26,487 nucleotides of DNA from JACZWL01 sp046756445. Its GTDB lineage: Bacteria; Pseudomonadota; Gammaproteobacteria; Steroidobacterales; Woeseiaceae. The position numbers and the translations under genes were made by a program. Shown in pieces: positions 6,722 through 14,105 of this stretch; positions within the stretch are counted from its first letter, which is position 1; each line of letters opens with the position of its first letter. The notes under the pieces were generated by a model that was not told where the DNA came from, did not search any database, and worked only from the letters and a program-made list of their open reading frames with translations. The DNA is taken from contig JBHHWI010000033.1 of assembly GCA_046756445.1 (NCBI GenBank), forward strand, positions 1-26,487. Direction: 5' to 3'.

Positions 6722-6912
6722 TCCTCGAAGTTCCTTTCGAGCCCCAGCCAGCAGTCGCGATAGTCCTTTTGCAAAGCCTGCGATTCCGTCGCGAAGTGCG
6801 TGGGTCGAATCAGATACCGCGACTCGAACACGAAGACCATCGTCTCGTCCAGCTTCCGTGGCTTAAGGGCCGTATTGCTGGCCGTGACACAGGCATCGGC
6901 GTCCGGTCCGTG
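6718..6912 (-). pseudogene. hmgA: C-terminal relic of homogentisate 1,2-dioxygenase
   Basis: Starting 7 nt after the aceA stop, an open minus-strand frame of 64 codons begins HGPDADACVTAS, continues with LDETMVFVFESRYLIRPTHF and ends CWLGLERNFED then TAG. This matches the conserved end of homogentisate 1,2-dioxygenase (PHGPDA, then TMAFMFES/ET, then Y-x-x-CW near the C-terminus). That enzyme of tyrosine and phenylalanine breakdown is usually over 400 residues, and its iron-ligand region is missing here. There is no start codon near the conserved beginning, and an ATG lies only in the middle. The frame has no internal stop, so the truncation is probably recent. It shares CTAG with the small exported gene. 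Confidence 0.8.
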
Positions 6913-6919
6913 CGCCGTC

Positions 6920-8200
6920 TCAGGCGGCGAACTGCTCGGCTTCGGTGCTGCCGTCGAGTGCAGTGGTCGAGGACTGCCCTGCCATGATCGTGTTCTGCAC
7001 GGCGTCGAAATAGCCGGCACCGACGAACGACTGATGCCTGGCGGCCCGGAATCCGTGCGCCTCGTCGGCAAACTCCTGCTCCTGTAATCGCGAGTAGGCG
7101 TACATGCCGTCGTCTCTGTAGGCGCGGCTCAGCCTGAACATGCTCGAGTTGAGCGCATGCCAGCCGGCCAGGGTGATGAACTGAAACTTGTACCCCATCC
7201 TGCCGAGTTCCTCTCGGAAGTGCCGCATCGTGTCGTCATCGAGATTCGCCTTCCAGTTGAACGACGGCGAACAGTTGTATGCTAGTAACTGATCCGGAAA
7301 CTCGGCGTGAATAGCATCGGCAAAGCGCTGCGCCTGTTCGAGATCCGGCCTCGACGTCTCGCACCACAGCAGGTCCGCATACGGTGCATACGCGAGACCG
7401 CGTGCAATCGCCTGATCGAGACCGGGCCTGGTCCGGAAGAATCCCTCGGCCGTTCTTTCACCGGTAATAAACCGGTGATCGCGCTCGTCGGCGTTGGACG
7501 TAATCAGATTGGCCGCATCTGCGTCGGTACGTGCCAACAAGACGGTCGGCACGCCGAGTACGTCCGCCGCGAGACGCGCGGCCGACAGCTTGGCAATGGC
7601 CTCGCCGGTCGGCACGAGAACCTTGCCGCCCATGTGGCCGCACTTTTTTGCAGACGACAACTGGTCCTCGAAATGCACGCCGGCGGCGCCGGCACGAATC
7701 ATGTGCTTCATCAGTTCGAAGGCGTTCAGGTTGCCGCCGAAGCCGGCTTCCGCATCCGCCACGATCGGTGCCAGCCAATCGATGCCGTCGTCGCCCTCCA
7801 GCGCGTGAATCTCGTCCGTCCGGATGAGGGCGTTGTTGATCCGCTCGACCATCTTCGGCACAGAGTCCACCGGATAAAGACTCTGATCCGGATACATCTG
7901 TCCCGAGCTGTTTCCGTCGCCGGCGACCTGCCAGCCGGAACAGTAGACGGCTTTGAGACCGGCCTGGACTTCCTGGATTGCCTGGTTGCCGGTCAGCGCA
8001 CCGAGGGCGCACAAGGGCTTGTCCCGGTTCACCAGGCGCCACAGCTTGTCGGCGCCGATCCGGGCCAGCGTATGCTCGACCATGACGGAACCGCGGAGCC
8101 TGACCACGTCCGATGCGGCATAGTCACGCTTGACGCCCAGCCAGCGCGGGCTCTGCGCCCATTGGGTCTCGAGTTTTCTAATCTGATCGTCCCTATGCAT
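6920..8200 (-). CDS. aceA: Isocitrate lyase
   Basis: This 426-residue cytosolic enzyme cleaves isocitrate to glyoxylate and succinate, the entry step of the glyoxylate shunt for growth on acetate or fatty acids. The catalytic signature KKCGH is at about residues 185-189, with Cys187. Other conserved stretches are GDGNSSGQMYPDQSLYPVDS, DAEAGFGG, LARTDA and YNCSPSFNW. The length fits the E. coli-type enzyme. I chose the ATG at 8200 because GGAGAGAG lies directly upstream, although a frame extends 15 codons further. No malate synthase gene is in the window. The neighbouring divergent XRE regulator and shared operator region suggest direct transcriptional control. Confidence 0.97.
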   Translation of the reverse strand: MHRDDQIRKLETQWAQSPRWLGVKRDYAASDVVRLRGSVMVEHTLARIGADKLWRLVNRDKPLCALGALTGNQAIQEVQAGLKAVYCSGWQVAGDGNSSGQMYPDQSLYPVDSVPKMVERINNALIRTDEIHALEGDDGIDWLAPIVADAEAGFGGNLNAFELMKHMIRAGAAGVHFEDQLSSAKKCGHMGGKVLVPTGEAIAKLSAARLAADVLGVPTVLLARTDADAANLITSNADERDHRFITGERTAEGFFRTRPGLDQAIARGLAYAPYADLLWCETSRPDLEQAQRFADAIHAEFPDQLLAYNCSPSFNWKANLDDDTMRHFREELGRMGYKFQFITLAGWHALNSSMFRLSRAYRDDGMYAYSRLQEQEFADEAHGFRAARHQSFVGAGYFDAVQNTIMAGQSSTTALDGSTEAEQFAA

Positions 8201-8315
8201 GTCTCTCTCCCGCACGATCCGAATCCAGGTTTCTGGGAATTCCACTGCATCTTAGCGGCAGTTCAGTTATAATTTCACAATAAGAATTTCACAGTGTTAA
8301 TTTTACAAAACCATT
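8201..8315. promoter_or_regulatory. Divergent aceA / XRE-regulator promoter region
   Basis: This is the only space for both divergent promoters. On the minus strand, CTGTGA (8289-8294) and TATAAC (8266-8271) are 17 nt apart and could be the aceA -35/-10, giving a leader of roughly 60 nt. On the plus strand, TATAAT (8268-8273) could be the regulator -10, with only a poor -35. Both elements overlap the direct repeats, so a bound regulator could block or tune both promoters. The regulator's ATG has no visible Shine-Dalgarno site. Confidence 0.5.
8271..8307 (+). promoter_or_regulatory. Operator-like array of three 9-bp direct repeats with 14-bp period
   Basis: AATTTCACA occurs at 8271-8279 and 8285-8293, and AATTTTACA at 8299-8307. 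The starts are exactly 14 bp apart. The array sits between aceA and the divergent XRE regulator and overlaps the candidate promoters of both. The A/T-rich T3-CA/A pattern loosely resembles the AAAGTTTGCAAA-type site of the actinobacterial glyoxylate regulator RamB, a relative of this regulator family. Assignment to this regulator is inference. Confidence 0.65.
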
Positions 8316-9875
8316 ATGTCATCTACACAGGGACTTCTGCGTAAGGCCCATTTTCTCGGCACCAAGATCAGGCGGTTGCGCAAGCGAAACAACCTCACGC
8401 TCGAGGACCTGTCGGTCCGCTGCATCCAGATCGATGCCGAAGCCGGGCCCTCGGTCTCCTACCTCTCGATGATCGAGAACGGCAAGCGCGTGCCCTCCGA
8501 AAGGCTGCTCGGCATCATCGCTGACATATTTCAGAAGGACGTCAGCTGGTTCTACGACGAGACGCTGGAAGAGGAAGCCATCGAGCCGGTGCCGAGACCC
8601 GGCGGTCTGGACGGCATACCGCTGGAACCCGGATTTCTGTTTTCCAACGATCTGCTGCAGACGGCGATACCGGAGCTGCTGGCGCAGACCGGCACCAGCG
8701 GAAGACAGTTCGCACATCTGTTGATCCGCGCACATCAGGAGGCCCGCCAGAACCGTTTTCCCGACCTCGAGCGCGCCGCGGAACGGATCGGCAAGAAACA
8801 GTTTCCGCTAACCCCCGAAGACGCATTCAAGCTTGCCGGGAAACTCGGACTGAAGGTCAGGTGGTTCGACAAGAGTCCGTTCAGCGACCGCGAAGACGGA
8901 TCGTTGAAGTCGCTGGTCCGCTCGTTTTATGAGGCGCCGGATATCGTGTATCTGAACAGGCAGCTCGAGTCTGTGCCCGAGCGGTTGAAGTACGACCTTG
9001 CCAACCATATTGCGCATCGCGTGCTGCACGATGGAGACGGTGCACGCGAACCCCGCGTTGCCGGTGGCAGGGTGACCGGGCAGCGACAGGAAGCCGAATC
9101 GACCAACATGGACGCAAGAGACATACTGTATGCGTGGCGGGACTTCGAGTGCAGTTATTTCGCCGCCGCACTGCTCTGTCCGAAGTCGGCGTTCCGCCAG
9201 TACCTCACGCGTTACTCCTACTCCATCGACGTCGGCCGACGCATAGGACTGTCGACCGCCTTGATCATGCGCCGCATGTCCAGCGTTTCCCCGTACCCGT
9301 ACTGGCATTACTTCGACGCCTATCCCCCCGGCCACCTGCGGGCCGTCTACCGGGGCAACGGCATTCCGCTTCCCTGGGGCAACATGAGAATGGTGCTGGA
9401 TCCCTGCCAGCACTGGGCCGTGTTCAAGATGCTCCATTCCGGATCGGCCGGACCGTCGGCGCAGATCTCGGTGCTGCGAAACGGGGACGACGCGCGGCTC
9501 TACTGTTGCGAATCGATACGCGAGGACGACCCGGCAGGCAACAGCCACGTCATGTGCGCTGGAATCGACCTGTCGCCTGCGCTGTCATCTCAGGATTTTG
9601 ACGCCGGCGGCATCATCGAGCAGATCGAGGCCGGCTGCAACAGGGGCGGCGGCGTGGCCGAAATTCCCGCCGATGCCCGGCGGAAACTCGAGAGCGTCGG
9701 CAAGATCCTGAACATCGGCTGGATCGCGGACGGCGCCACAAAAGCGGCGAGCATCATCTGTCCCAGAAGCTCCTCGTGCCCGCGCGAAAAACACTGCCTC
9801 GGCAGGGCCGCCGGTCAGCAACGGCCCCAGGTCGAGGAGATCCGCGAAGACGTCCTGAGCAATGCCTTTCACTGA
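8316..9875 (+). CDS. XRE-family regulator of the ScfR/RamB (DUF3612-type) group, likely aceA regulator
   Basis: This 519-residue protein starts with an XRE helix-turn-helix at about 15-78 (LRKRNNLTLEDLS, SYLSMIENGKRVPS). A long acyl-CoA-regulator-like region follows. An IrrE/ImmA-like segment has NHIAH at 230-234 where peptidases have HExxH, so it is probably not a protease. The C-terminus is Cys-rich (LYCCES, and ICPRSSSCPREKHC), as in short-chain fatty acyl-CoA regulators. Relatives such as RamB control glyoxylate-shunt genes in response to acetate metabolites. Its position, divergent from aceA, fits this. The DUF3612 label is from memory of gammaproteobacterial neighbours. The TGA overlaps the opposing gene's stop within TCACTGA (9869-9875). 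Confidence 0.88.
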   Translation: MSSTQGLLRKAHFLGTKIRRLRKRNNLTLEDLSVRCIQIDAEAGPSVSYLSMIENGKRVPSERLLGIIADIFQKDVSWFYDETLEEEAIEPVPRPGGLDGIPLEPGFLFSNDLLQTAIPELLAQTGTSGRQFAHLLIRAHQEARQNRFPDLERAAERIGKKQFPLTPEDAFKLAGKLGLKVRWFDKSPFSDREDGSLKSLVRSFYEAPDIVYLNRQLESVPERLKYDLANHIAHRVLHDGDGAREPRVAGGRVTGQRQEAESTNMDARDILYAWRDFECSYFAAALLCPKSAFRQYLTRYSYSIDVGRRIGLSTALIMRRMSSVSPYPYWHYFDAYPPGHLRAVYRGNGIPLPWGNMRMVLDPCQHWAVFKMLHSGSAGPSAQISVLRNGDDARLYCCESIREDDPAGNSHVMCAGIDLSPALSSQDFDAGGIIEQIEAGCNRGGGVAEIPADARRKLESVGKILNIGWIADGATKAASIICPRSSSCPREKHCLGRAAGQQRPQVEEIREDVLSNAFH

Positions 9876-10960
9876 CCGTCAGTAGCGCCCCGGCAAACTC
9901 GTATGATCTTCTTCCGCACCCTGGCCGAATCGTTGATGGTCGAGTAAAAGCCTGCGACATATTTCCTGGCCGTTCGGCGTGTCCTGTCGCTTATTGATTG
10001 CGGGGCGATTTCCGCATCGACCGCCTCGCGCCGATCGTTGAATAATTCGATTGTCCTTTCCAGCTCATCGTTGTGCTGGCATCTGCCACGATAGAGCCGC
10101 TGCCGCACATTGCGTATTCCGAGTCCATCGGCCGGCAGCGCATAACTCGTATTGATAAGGCCGGCCTGATCGAAATCGTAGGGCACGACGATCCAGCCTC
10201 GCTGCGTGCCGGGTTTTGCGAGGACTTTTCCATTGTGGCAGCAGTGCTCCGTGCCGGGACCCTTGGTGATTGCCCAGTCCGTGTTCGCAATCATGTATTG
10301 AAACAACTCGTAGATGTTGATTTGGGCCTGATCGAACTGATCCGGCCGGATTGACCGTGTCTCGACAATTGTCATGCCGAGGCGCCGTGCCATTTCCTCG
10401 TGCGATTCGACGAAAAAGGCCGGCCGCGTGTCGTCGCGACGCTTGTTCTCGCTGTCCCTGTAGGTGACCTTCAGCAGACGAACCCGGAACGAATAGTCCG
10501 ACAAGATGTTGTATGCCCTGTAGATGCCGTACTCCTGGTGCAGGTACTCGAGATAGGTCGTCCCGTTTCGACAGTGCGTGACGATCTTCAGTTTATTCTG
10601 ACCGGCAAACAGCGTGTCGTCGGCATGGGCCGGATTCGGCGTAACCGATAGCGGCGGAAATGAACAATGCTCGAGCCGGGATCTGCCTCGCGACGTCAGG
10701 TCAATGTCGATTACGACTTCACTGCCATCTTCGTCAGTGTAGTGAAGCCGGCCATCGACGGTCGGTCTGTTCCTGGCGCGCTTTAGCAATTCGCGTATCG
10801 GAAATTCGAGAATGATCTCCAGCGTTTGCTGCGAATCGAACAGCGGATAGGGCTCCGAACGACCGTTAGCCGGTATTGCAGCGAAAGTGCACGCCAGCAG
10901 GAATACGAATATTGATCTCGGCATCGTAGCAAGCGGTCGCAACCGTCTCGGTTGCTTCAA
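9869..10960 (-). CDS. Exported protein with possible CotH-like kinase fold, last gene of the Exb/TPR operon
   Basis: This 363-residue protein has a signal peptide (IFVFLLACTFAAIPANG) with cleavage near residue 34. The mature part has an Arg-rich beta segment, a middle with YLHQEYGIYRAYNILSDYSF, then FQYMIANTDWAITKGPG, a HCCHN motif and WIVVPYDFDQAG. The spacing of a helix with NTDW, an Asn-containing loop and a YDFD acidic pair resembles the catalytic core of CotH-type atypical kinases. This is by eye and uncertain. The start may be the TTG at 10960 or the ATG at 10924, and neither has a strong ribosome site. It lies 20 nt after the AgmX-like gene, so it is probably co-transcribed. Its function is unknown. 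Confidence 0.7.
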   Translation of the reverse strand: MKQPRRLRPLATMPRSIFVFLLACTFAAIPANGRSEPYPLFDSQQTLEIILEFPIRELLKRARNRPTVDGRLHYTDEDGSEVVIDIDLTSRGRSRLEHCSFPPLSVTPNPAHADDTLFAGQNKLKIVTHCRNGTTYLEYLHQEYGIYRAYNILSDYSFRVRLLKVTYRDSENKRRDDTRPAFFVESHEEMARRLGMTIVETRSIRPDQFDQAQINIYELFQYMIANTDWAITKGPGTEHCCHNGKVLAKPGTQRGWIVVPYDFDQAGLINTSYALPADGLGIRNVRQRLYRGRCQHNDELERTIELFNDRREAVDAEIAPQSISDRTRRTARKYVAGFYSTINDSARVRKKIIRVCRGATDGQ

Positions 10961-10980
10961 AGCTTACCATTGATCGGCGA

Positions 10981-11925
10981 TCAGGCCGGGAAGAAATCGA
11001 TAGGCTTGGTGGTCGTGATCGGTTCGACGTCTTTCGCTTCGAATCGGAACAGCTTGACACGCTGAACCAGCTTGCGTTCCAGATCCTCGTCACCCAACTC
11101 GCTGGAAACGATCTCGCAGAAAGTGACCTCGCCGGAAGGGGCAATGGTCAGACGCAGCACCAGTTTTCCTTCCAGCGTCGGGTCCATTCGCAGTGCACGA
11201 TTGTAAAGTGCGAAGATCGCGCCCTTGTTCTTGTCGAACACGAGCTCGATTTCCTCGCGGCTGCGAGATGCTCTGCCACTCGATCCTGTGCGTCGGGCTC
11301 CGCCGGCGTTCCGGCCGAGACCGCCCACAGGGTTCGACACCTCCGTCGTGGCACGGCCGCTGAGACTGGTGCCGCCCGTGTTACGGCTCATGTTGGCGGT
11401 GTTGATGCCGCTGCTCGATGTGCCCACTTTCGATGTGATCATGGAGCGCTCGTTGCGCACGGCCTGACCGACGGACGACGTCAGCGGCCGGCTGTCGGCC
11501 ACTTTTTCAAGCACGTCGTTGTCCGCGAGCGCCGCCAGGTCCTCCGCAAACGGCATCAGCGCCGCCTGCGCTTTTTCGCGGGCGATCTTCTGGTAATCGA
11601 TCGGTTCCGGCACGGGCTCGGGTGCTTTCTCAACCACCTGTTCCGGCTCGGCCTCCTCGATCGGATCGGGCTCCTCGGGCTCCGGCTCCTTCGGCTTCGG
11701 CGGTGGCGGTGGCGGCGGCCTCTCCTGAAGCAGGAGCTTGGCTATGCGCGGCGGGATTTCCTCGACGTCGTACGGGTCCGGCTCGAGGGTCGGGATCCAC
11801 GGCCAGACGATGCCGAGCACGAATGTCACGGCGAATATCAGCGCGAGCAGACGCCGGAATCGCCGTTCCTGGCCGGAGCTGTTGGTCCATGGCAGCTCGT
11901 ACTCTCTGTAATAAGGCAGGTCCAA
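10981..11925 (-). CDS. AgmX/PglI C-terminal-domain, TonB-like energy-transducer protein
   Basis: This 314-residue protein has a short cytosolic N-terminus and one membrane span at about 25-44. A rigid Pro/Glu-rich periplasmic arm (about 69-110) includes seven consecutive prolines at 70-76. A low-complexity Ser/Gly/Thr linker follows, and then a C-terminal AgmX/PglI domain (about 225-312; EGKLVLRLTIAPSGEVTFCE, then a basic VKLFRF). The layout copies TonB/TolA: inner-membrane anchor, periplasm-spanning arm and outer partner-binding domain. AgmX/PglI were named from myxobacterial gliding genes. It directly follows two ExbD genes, so it is the likely transducer of this motor. No TonB-dependent receptor is nearby, which argues against a plain iron-uptake role. 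Confidence 0.88.
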   Translation of the reverse strand: MDLPYYREYELPWTNSSGQERRFRRLLALIFAVTFVLGIVWPWIPTLEPDPYDVEEIPPRIAKLLLQERPPPPPPPKPKEPEPEEPDPIEEAEPEQVVEKAPEPVPEPIDYQKIAREKAQAALMPFAEDLAALADNDVLEKVADSRPLTSSVGQAVRNERSMITSKVGTSSSGINTANMSRNTGGTSLSGRATTEVSNPVGGLGRNAGGARRTGSSGRASRSREEIELVFDKNKGAIFALYNRALRMDPTLEGKLVLRLTIAPSGEVTFCEIVSSELGDEDLERKLVQRVKLFRFEAKDVEPITTTKPIDFFPA

Positions 11926-11935
11926 ACCGAATCTC

Positions 11936-12472
11936 CTAACGCGACGCCGTTATTTTTTCGAGCTCGTCGAGCTGATCCGAGCTCCGTTGCAACACGGCGA
12001 GGGAAATCTGTCCGTAGTTGGACTCCGTACAGGTCGCCATGACCTTCTTTAGCAGCCTGTACGGGATGTCCTTGTCTCCCATGATCGTCACTTCCCGCCC
12101 GGCGATGTCTTCCTGGGCTGCTCTTCTCAAGACACGATCACTCTGTGACATCAACGCCTGCCGCAGCGGGGCGATGTCGTTTCCCCTGAGTTTCATGACG
12201 TCAGCAACTTTGGCCACGGGCGTACCTTGCACCACAATGTCTTCTTCGCCGATCAGGATGACGACCGTCTCCTTCGCCTTTTCCTCAGCGATGGATTGCG
12301 GCAGCTGAATGTCCTTGGCGTTCGGCAAGGTCTGTACGTCCGAGGAATTGACCAGCAGGAAGAACACCAGGATCGTGAATATGTCCATCAGGGACACGAG
12401 GTTCAGAGCACCGTGTTTCTTGCCGCGCTCGTGGCGCCGCTCCATACGTTGCGCGCGTCTTGACTTACGCAT
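11936..12472 (-). CDS. ExbD/TolR family protein (Asp-containing copy)
   Basis: This 178-residue inner-membrane protein has a strongly basic cytosolic N-terminus (KSRRAQRMERRHERGKKH). One span around 23-45 contains LNLVSLMDIFTILVFFLL, with the conserved protonatable Asp at residue 30. A periplasmic domain ends in GDKDIPYRLLKKVMATC, as in ExbD/TolR. In the ExbB-ExbD and TolQ-TolR motors this Asp carries the proton that drives rotation. The gene lies 3 nt after the sister exbD and 10 nt before the AgmX-like gene. It is longer than E. coli ExbD (141 residues) because of a larger periplasmic part. Confidence 0.93.
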   Translation of the reverse strand: MRKSRRAQRMERRHERGKKHGALNLVSLMDIFTILVFFLLVNSSDVQTLPNAKDIQLPQSIAEEKAKETVVILIGEEDIVVQGTPVAKVADVMKLRGNDIAPLRQALMSQSDRVLRRAAQEDIAGREVTIMGDKDIPYRLLKKVMATCTESNYGQISLAVLQRSSDQLDELEKITASR

Positions 12473-12475
12473 GGC

Positions 12476-12991
12476 TCAGGCGCCCCCGTCCGAAACCGGC
12501 GCATCGCCGATCGATATGTCCGGGAACAGGTCTCTGCGAATGATCGATCGTTCGACATCGTCGATCGATTCCGAAACGCGTACGCGGTCCATGACCTGCA
12601 CGAGCGTGTCGTACGGTATGTCCGCCTCGAGTAGAATCGCGACATCCGTCTTTTCCGGATATCTGTTCTTGATCTCCGAGAGCTTATTGCTCAGAGCATC
12701 ATAGTCGTAACCGTGTTCGTTGTTCGGATACACGCCGAGCGCACCCAGGTTACGGTCACCAACCTCGATCCGATTCTGTCTAACGGTAACTTCCAGCTCG
12801 AAGGCCGGATCCTGCTGATTCGCGGGCTCGTTTGAGGAGCCTGGCAAATACAGTTCGAGTATTGCCAGTCGCGAGAACACCGCCGTAATCAGCAGGAACG
12901 GAACCAGAATCACCATCAGGTTCATGAATGCCGTGATGTTGAGATCGGCCGTATCTGAATTTCTACGGCTTCCCCTGGGGCTACGGATCAT
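12476..12991 (-). CDS. ExbD/TolR family protein with Asn in place of the proton-binding Asp
   Basis: This 171-residue ExbD-like protein has one span at about 17-42. In LNITAFMNLMVILVPFLL, position 24 is Asn (codon AAC) exactly where the sister protein has Asp30 and where ExbD/TolR proteins carry the essential Asp. The periplasmic domain ends with ADIPYDTLVQVMDRVR, typical of the family. This copy may therefore be a structural or regulatory partner in a heteromeric ExbD pair rather than a proton carrier. The start is 3 nt after the TolQ/ExbB stop and the stop is 3 nt before the next exbD. Whether Asn is fixed in this subfamily was not checked. Confidence 0.9.
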   Translation of the reverse strand: MIRSPRGSRRNSDTADLNITAFMNLMVILVPFLLITAVFSRLAILELYLPGSSNEPANQQDPAFELEVTVRQNRIEVGDRNLGALGVYPNNEHGYDYDALSNKLSEIKNRYPEKTDVAILLEADIPYDTLVQVMDRVRVSESIDDVERSIIRRDLFPDISIGDAPVSDGGA

Positions 12992-12994
12992 GTG

Positions 12995-13645
12995 TCAGGC
13001 CCCGGCCGGCTTGAGCTGACGCTCGGTGATCGCGTTCAGAAACTTGACGCTCGCCATTTCGAGGCTGTCGACAATCTGATTGGTCTTGGTCTGCAAGAGC
13101 GCATGAATCAGAAGCAATGGAATTGCCACCATCAGCCCGAATGCCGTCGTGTTCATCGCAATCGATATGCTCGCCGACAGCATGTCTGCTTTGTCCGCGG
13201 GATTTGCATTCGCGACTGCGGTGAATGCGCGAATCAGCCCGATAATCGTGCCGAGCAGTCCGAGAAGGGTTGCGATGTTTGCCAGCGTCGCCAGGTAATG
13301 CGTGCGCTTCTCGAGGCGTGGCAGCACTTCCATCAGGCTCTCTTCCATGGCTTTCTCGACGTCATCGCGGCGGCGGGCCGACTTCACGCGATAGAGTCCG
13401 TAGGTCAGGATCGACGCGATCGCTGCCTTCGACTTGCCAGTCACCGTGGCGGCCTCCTGGAAGTTGCCTGCCTTCAGGAAAGGCACGATCTTCTTCCATA
13501 GCGTGCGGTTGTTTGCGCCGGACATGGTCAGATACGTCCATCGCTCGACTGCGATTGTCAGGCCGAGCGCGAACACGATCAGGATCGGATACATGAACAA
13601 CCCGCCCTGTTGGAAAAAACGGACTATGCCGCTTAAAACGTCCAT
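12995..13645 (-). CDS. MotA/TolQ/ExbB proton channel family protein
   Basis: This 216-residue inner-membrane protein has three spans (about 14-34, 116-140 and 158-183). The conserved stretches are LANIATLLGLLGTIIGLIRA and NTTAFGLMVAIPLLLIHALL, which line the proton path in ExbB/TolQ. A cytosolic segment lies between spans 1 and 2. It would form the pentameric stator part around the ExbD pair. It is placed directly before two exbD genes with 3-nt spacing and 27 nt after the small exported protein. ExbB-type and TolQ-type cannot be separated by eye. The partner gene set points to an Agl/Tol-like machine. Confidence 0.93.
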   Translation of the reverse strand: MDVLSGIVRFFQQGGLFMYPILIVFALGLTIAVERWTYLTMSGANNRTLWKKIVPFLKAGNFQEAATVTGKSKAAIASILTYGLYRVKSARRRDDVEKAMEESLMEVLPRLEKRTHYLATLANIATLLGLLGTIIGLIRAFTAVANANPADKADMLSASISIAMNTTAFGLMVAIPLLLIHALLQTKTNQIVDSLEMASVKFLNAITERQLKPAGA

Positions 13646-13672
13646 TTGATTACTCCTCTTCTAAATCAAACG

Positions 13673-14101
13673 TTACTCTTGTTGTTCCTCGTACAGGTCG
13701 CCGTAGTATTCGACCCGACGAATGAATTCCTCCCGGTCCAGCGGCGTCAGCACCTCGTCCAGGAGCGTGTTGACCGGCCGTCCCATGAGGTCGCCCGGGT
13801 CGGATTGTTTCCACGGCACGATGTAAAGCACTTTCGGCAGCTCCCGGTTGCCGGTGATCTCGGTCCGCCCGAGTTGCATTTCGTCCATCACACCGCCCGC
13901 GCCGTTGGCCCGTCGCCTGACGTCCTGAGCCAGCACCGCTGACGGGACGCCGGGCTCGAGCGCTTCGCGCTCCGCTGCCTGCTCTTCGGGCGTCGGGGCC
14001 CCGGCAGCCGGTTGCTCCGCCTCGCCGTCCTGCCCGGCTTCCTGAGCAAAAGCCGGCACACTCACGCAGGCAAGCAACATCAAGCTGATCAGCCCCTTCA
14101 T
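13673..14101 (-). CDS. Small exported protein of unknown function in the Exb/TPR operon
   Basis: This 142-residue protein has a clear signal peptide (MKGLISLMLLACVSVPAFA, cleavage before QE). An acidic Glu/Ala/Pro-rich linker covers about 20-60. The compact C-terminal part contains RRRANGAGGVMDEMQLGRTE, a hydrophobic strand VLYIVPWK, and LDEVLTPLDREEFIRRVEYY. There are no cysteines in the mature part. I do not recognise a named domain. Its place, 4 nt after the TPR lipoprotein and 27 nt before tolQ/exbB, suggests a dedicated periplasmic partner of the machine, perhaps an adaptor between motor and TPR scaffold. That role is inference. Confidence 0.8.
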   Translation of the reverse strand: MKGLISLMLLACVSVPAFAQEAGQDGEAEQPAAGAPTPEEQAAEREALEPGVPSAVLAQDVRRRANGAGGVMDEMQLGRTEITGNRELPKVLYIVPWKQSDPGDLMGRPVNTLLDEVLTPLDREEFIRRVEYYGDLYEEQQE

Positions 14102-14105
14102 GCCG

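Noticed and set aside
7307..8272. Long plus-strand open frame (321 codons) opposite isocitrate lyase
   Set aside because: It lies wholly antisense to the strongly supported aceA, has no recognisable domain and has the composition of a GC-rich shadow frame.
10981..13645. Classical TonB-ExbB-ExbD iron uptake system
   Set aside because: No TonB-dependent receptor or siderophore gene is present. The transducer ends in an AgmX/PglI domain, exbD is duplicated and the operon is dominated by TPR genes.
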